In this document: in pieces, positions 62,093-64,000 of the stretch
How the letters are laid out: each line of letters opens with the position of its first letter
Numbering within the stretch: position 1 is the first letter of the stretch
Assembly (NCBI RefSeq): GCF_027938815.1
Contig: NZ_CP115913.1
Span: 1,708,001 to 1,772,000, forward strand
DNA: 64,000 bases
DNA from: Oceanirhabdus sp. W0125-5
Lineage (GTDB): Bacteria > Bacillota > Clostridia > Clostridiales > Clostridiaceae
Direction of reading: 5' to 3'
Notes under the pieces: model-generated
The model's database searches: none
What the model saw: the letters and a program-made list of their open reading frames with translations, nothing else
What the model was told of the DNA's origin: nothing
Translations under genes and position numbers: made by a program

Positions 62093-64000
62093 TGTAGTTC
62101 CGTCCATTCCATTAAAAGTTCGTCAAGTTCAGCATTTATCTTTTCCTTGTCATTAAACAAAGTATTTACCTTATCGTAATCTGATGAAAAGAGTTCAATT
62201 TCTTCATCAAGTTTAGAAAGGTTTAATTCTAACTCACCTATCTTATTCTCAAGGAATGTTAATCTATTTTCTTTTTTTCTTTCCTCTCTTGAGAGTATTT
62301 TATTTTCTTGATATTTAATATTAGATATTGAGTTTTCATTCTTCGGTTTTTCTTTATTGATTGATGTTTTTGATGAAAGGATTTTTTTGTATTCATCATA
62401 AGTACAATCAAATTTAGTTATTTTACAATCTTTTAATTCTAAAACCTTATTTGAAATTTTATTTGTAAAAAATCTGTCATGGGATACAAATAAAATTGTA
62501 CCATCAAACTCTTCAAGAGAGGATTCTAACATCTCTCGTGAGGAAATATCAAGATGATTTGTAGGTTCATCCATGATTAGGAAGTTAACTTTATTTTGCA
62601 TTAGTAAACACATTTTTAGCCTGCTTCTTTCACCGCCTGATAGAGCTGATACTTTTTTGTTGATATCCTCTGTGAAGAATAGATATCTAGCTAGTATACC
62701 TCTTATAATTCCTTCTGCTATAGGAAATTCATCCTGAAAAACTTGGATTACAGTCTTATCCTCATTAGGAAATTTAATTTCTTGAGGTAAATATGCCATC
62801 TTGATGCTTGCACCTAATTTAATAATTCCATTATCCTCTTTGTAAAAGGAATCTATAGATTCGGGATAAAAGGTTCGAATAATTGATTTTAGTAAAGTAG
62901 ATTTCCCAGAACCATTTTTCCCAAGTAACACATATCTATCTTTAATGAATATCTTAAGATCTACATTATCATAAAGCTTCCTTTCTCCAATAGACTTTGA
63001 GAGATTTTCAATAGTTATTACTTCCTTACCGCTTCTATTTGATGAAGTAAATGCAAGGTCAGCTTTCTTTTTATTTATATTAGGCTTTTCAACTTTATCC
63101 ATCTTCTCTATTCTTTTTTCCATATTAAAAGCTTTTTTAAAGAATCTCACATCATCTGCAATTTGTCCCCATAATCTAAAACGAGCAATGGCTGCTTCCA
63201 TAGATTTAATCTTTTTTTGCTGTTGAACATAATGAGCAAGTTGTTCTTCAACTCTACGTCTTTTCTCTTCTTGATAATAACTGTAATTTCCAATGAACTC
63301 ACTGCAGTTCATGTTTTCAAGCTCAATTATTTTTTTAACAACCTTATCTAAGAAATATCTATCATGGGATATTATTAAAACTGTACCCTTATATTCATTT
63401 AAGAAATTCTCTAGCCATTCAACGGCTTCTATATCTATATGATTTGTAGGTTCATCTAATAACAAGAGGTCTGTGTCTTGAAGTAGGAGTTTCCCTAAAT
63501 GGACTATTGTTTTTTCACCACCACTTAAACAAGAAAATTCTCGATCTCTCATATCCGAGGATATTTTCAAACCAGTACAAATTTTATTGATTTTCTCTTC
63601 AGTATTATAACCATCACATGAGTCAATTAAAGCCTGTAAATCTGCATATTCTTTAAGTACTTTATCCATATGATCAGTGCTTTGGGACATTTGCTTTTCT
63701 AATTCACTCATTTTCTCAAGTGTCTCATAAACATCTTGAAAAGATGACTTTAAAACATCTTCAACTGTAAAGTTTGAGGGGTATAGGGGAATCTGCTGTA
63801 GATATCCTATAGACATATTTCTCCTCATGTGAAGAGTTCCATCTTCATAATTTTCAGCACCAGTAATAATTTTGAAAAGGGTAGTTTTTCCACAACCATT
63901 ATCTCCGATAATACCTATCTTATCACCTCTATATACTTCAAGTGAGATGTCTTCCAGAACTTTATTTCCCCCATAAAATTTAACTAGATTTTTTATTGTA
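62089..64000 (-). CDS. ABC-F family ATPase, 5' end cut by window edge
   Basis: A duplicated ATP-binding cassette protein without membrane domains, of the ABC-F translation-factor class (ribosome-associated, some confer antibiotic resistance). The frame continues upstream past 63828 to the window edge: 63829-64000 encodes [10 protein letters not shown], then the first Walker [10 protein letters not shown], so the ATG at 63828 is internal. First cassette: LSGGEKT signature and [15 protein letters not shown]. Second: [20 protein letters not shown] and [11 protein letters not shown]. The inter-domain linker ([18 protein letters not shown] on) is the ABC-F coiled coil; the C-terminus is another coiled coil. 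Which subgroup it belongs to is unclear. Confidence 0.92.
   Translation of the reverse strand, partial: TIKNLVKFYGGNKVLEDISLEVYRGDKIGIIGDNGCGKTTLFKIITGAENYEDGTLHMRRNMSIGYLQQIPLYPSNFTVEDVLKSSFQDVYETLEKMSELEKQMSQSTDHMDKVLKEYADLQALIDSCDGYNTEEKINKICTGLKISSDMRDREFSCLSGGEKTIVHLGKLLLQDTDLLLLDEPTNHIDIEAVEWLENFLNEYKGTVLIISHDRYFLDKVVKKIIELENMNCSEFIGNYSYYQEEKRRRVEEQLAHYVQQQKKIKSMEAAIARFRLWGQIADDVRFFKKAFNMEKRIEKMDKVEKPNINKKKADLAFTSSNRSGKEVITIENLSKSIGERKLYDNVDLKIFIKDRYVLLGKNGSGKSTLLKSIIRTFYPESIDSFYKEDNGIIKLGASIKMAYLPQEIKFPNEDKTVIQVFQDEFPIAEGIIRGILARYLFFTEDINKKVSALSGGERSRLKMCLLMQNKVNFLIMDEPTNHLDISSREMLESSLEEFDGTILFVSHDRFFTNKISNKVLELKDCKITKFDCTYDEYKKILSSKTSINKEKPKNENSISNIKYQENKILSREERKKENRLTFLENKIGELELNLSKLDEEIELFSSDYDKVNTLFNDKEKINAELDELLMEWTELQ

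Noticed and set aside
63800..63828. ATG at 63828 as the start of the ABC-F gene
   Set aside because: The same frame upstream encodes the first Walker A (GDNGCGKTT) up to the window edge.

Overview
The window is strongly AT-rich and reads as chromosomal DNA of a low-GC anaerobic Firmicute, most likely Clostridium in the broad sense. Evidence: AGGAGG-type ribosome sites, many TTG/GTG starts, non-phosphorylating GapN, class II B12-dependent ribonucleotide reductase under NrdR boxes, a giant 2-hydroxyacyl-CoA dehydratase activase fusion, DUF3793, DUF378 and YaaR. No rRNA, tRNA or CRISPR array was seen. The window cuts a gene at each end: a phosphofructokinase at base 1 and an ABC-F ATPase at base 64000.

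Layout. 1-6.4 kb: phosphofructokinase tail, a beta-lactamase-fold protein lacking its catalytic residues, plsC, gapN, yaaR with two small coiled-coil genes, DUF378. 6.5-7.9 kb: a solitary TnpB (IS605 OrfB) element with intact nuclease motifs and a likely omega-RNA. 8.2-11.2 kb: leftward panG-panB-panC-panD operon. 11.5-16 kb: chemoreceptor, small membrane protein, YtcJ-like amidohydrolase. 16.1-20.0 kb: an ISXO2/IS1595-like element split by an IS21-family element, with a 5-bp target duplication that restores the reading frame. 20.2-29 kb: XRE regulator, nrdJ, gamma-carbonic anhydrase-like protein, phosphodiester glycosidase, free methionine sulfoxide reductase, a gene with an in-frame TGA. 29-36 kb: Ca2+-ATPase, chromate-transporter pair, M4 metalloprotease followed by a free-standing protease-propeptide-like protein. 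36-41 kb: nadE and a YceG-like/TelA stress pair. 41.6-51.5 kb: MurG-like transferase, CoA-disulfide reductase-like flavoprotein, M24 peptidase, larE-larB, tcdA, M16 peptidase-recX-transglutaminase cluster. 51.6-53 kb: IS256-family element. 53-64 kb: TPR protein, UDP-GlcNAc 2-epimerase, the 1408-residue activase/dehydratase fusion, flavodoxin, DUF3793, histidine phosphatase, a structured-RNA candidate, ABC-F.

The most unusual content is between genes. A family of about 250-bp foldback elements occurs at least 13 times (seven full-length, six partial) plus a trace. Each full copy is an imperfect inverted repeat whose outer arms are four or five tandem heptads of consensus RYTNTMM, followed inward by a small hairpin whose two strands change together between copies. 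All copies have the same polarity on the + strand, whichever way the neighbouring genes point. Most lie directly behind stop codons, often between convergent genes, and some supply the stop codon. I do not recognise this as a named family. Other second-look items are the structured RNA near 61.6 kb, a small ORF whose start sits in a hairpin, paired inverted repeats upstream of gapN/yaaR and larE, the free propeptide-like protein, and a motif shared by the YceG-like protein and TelA.
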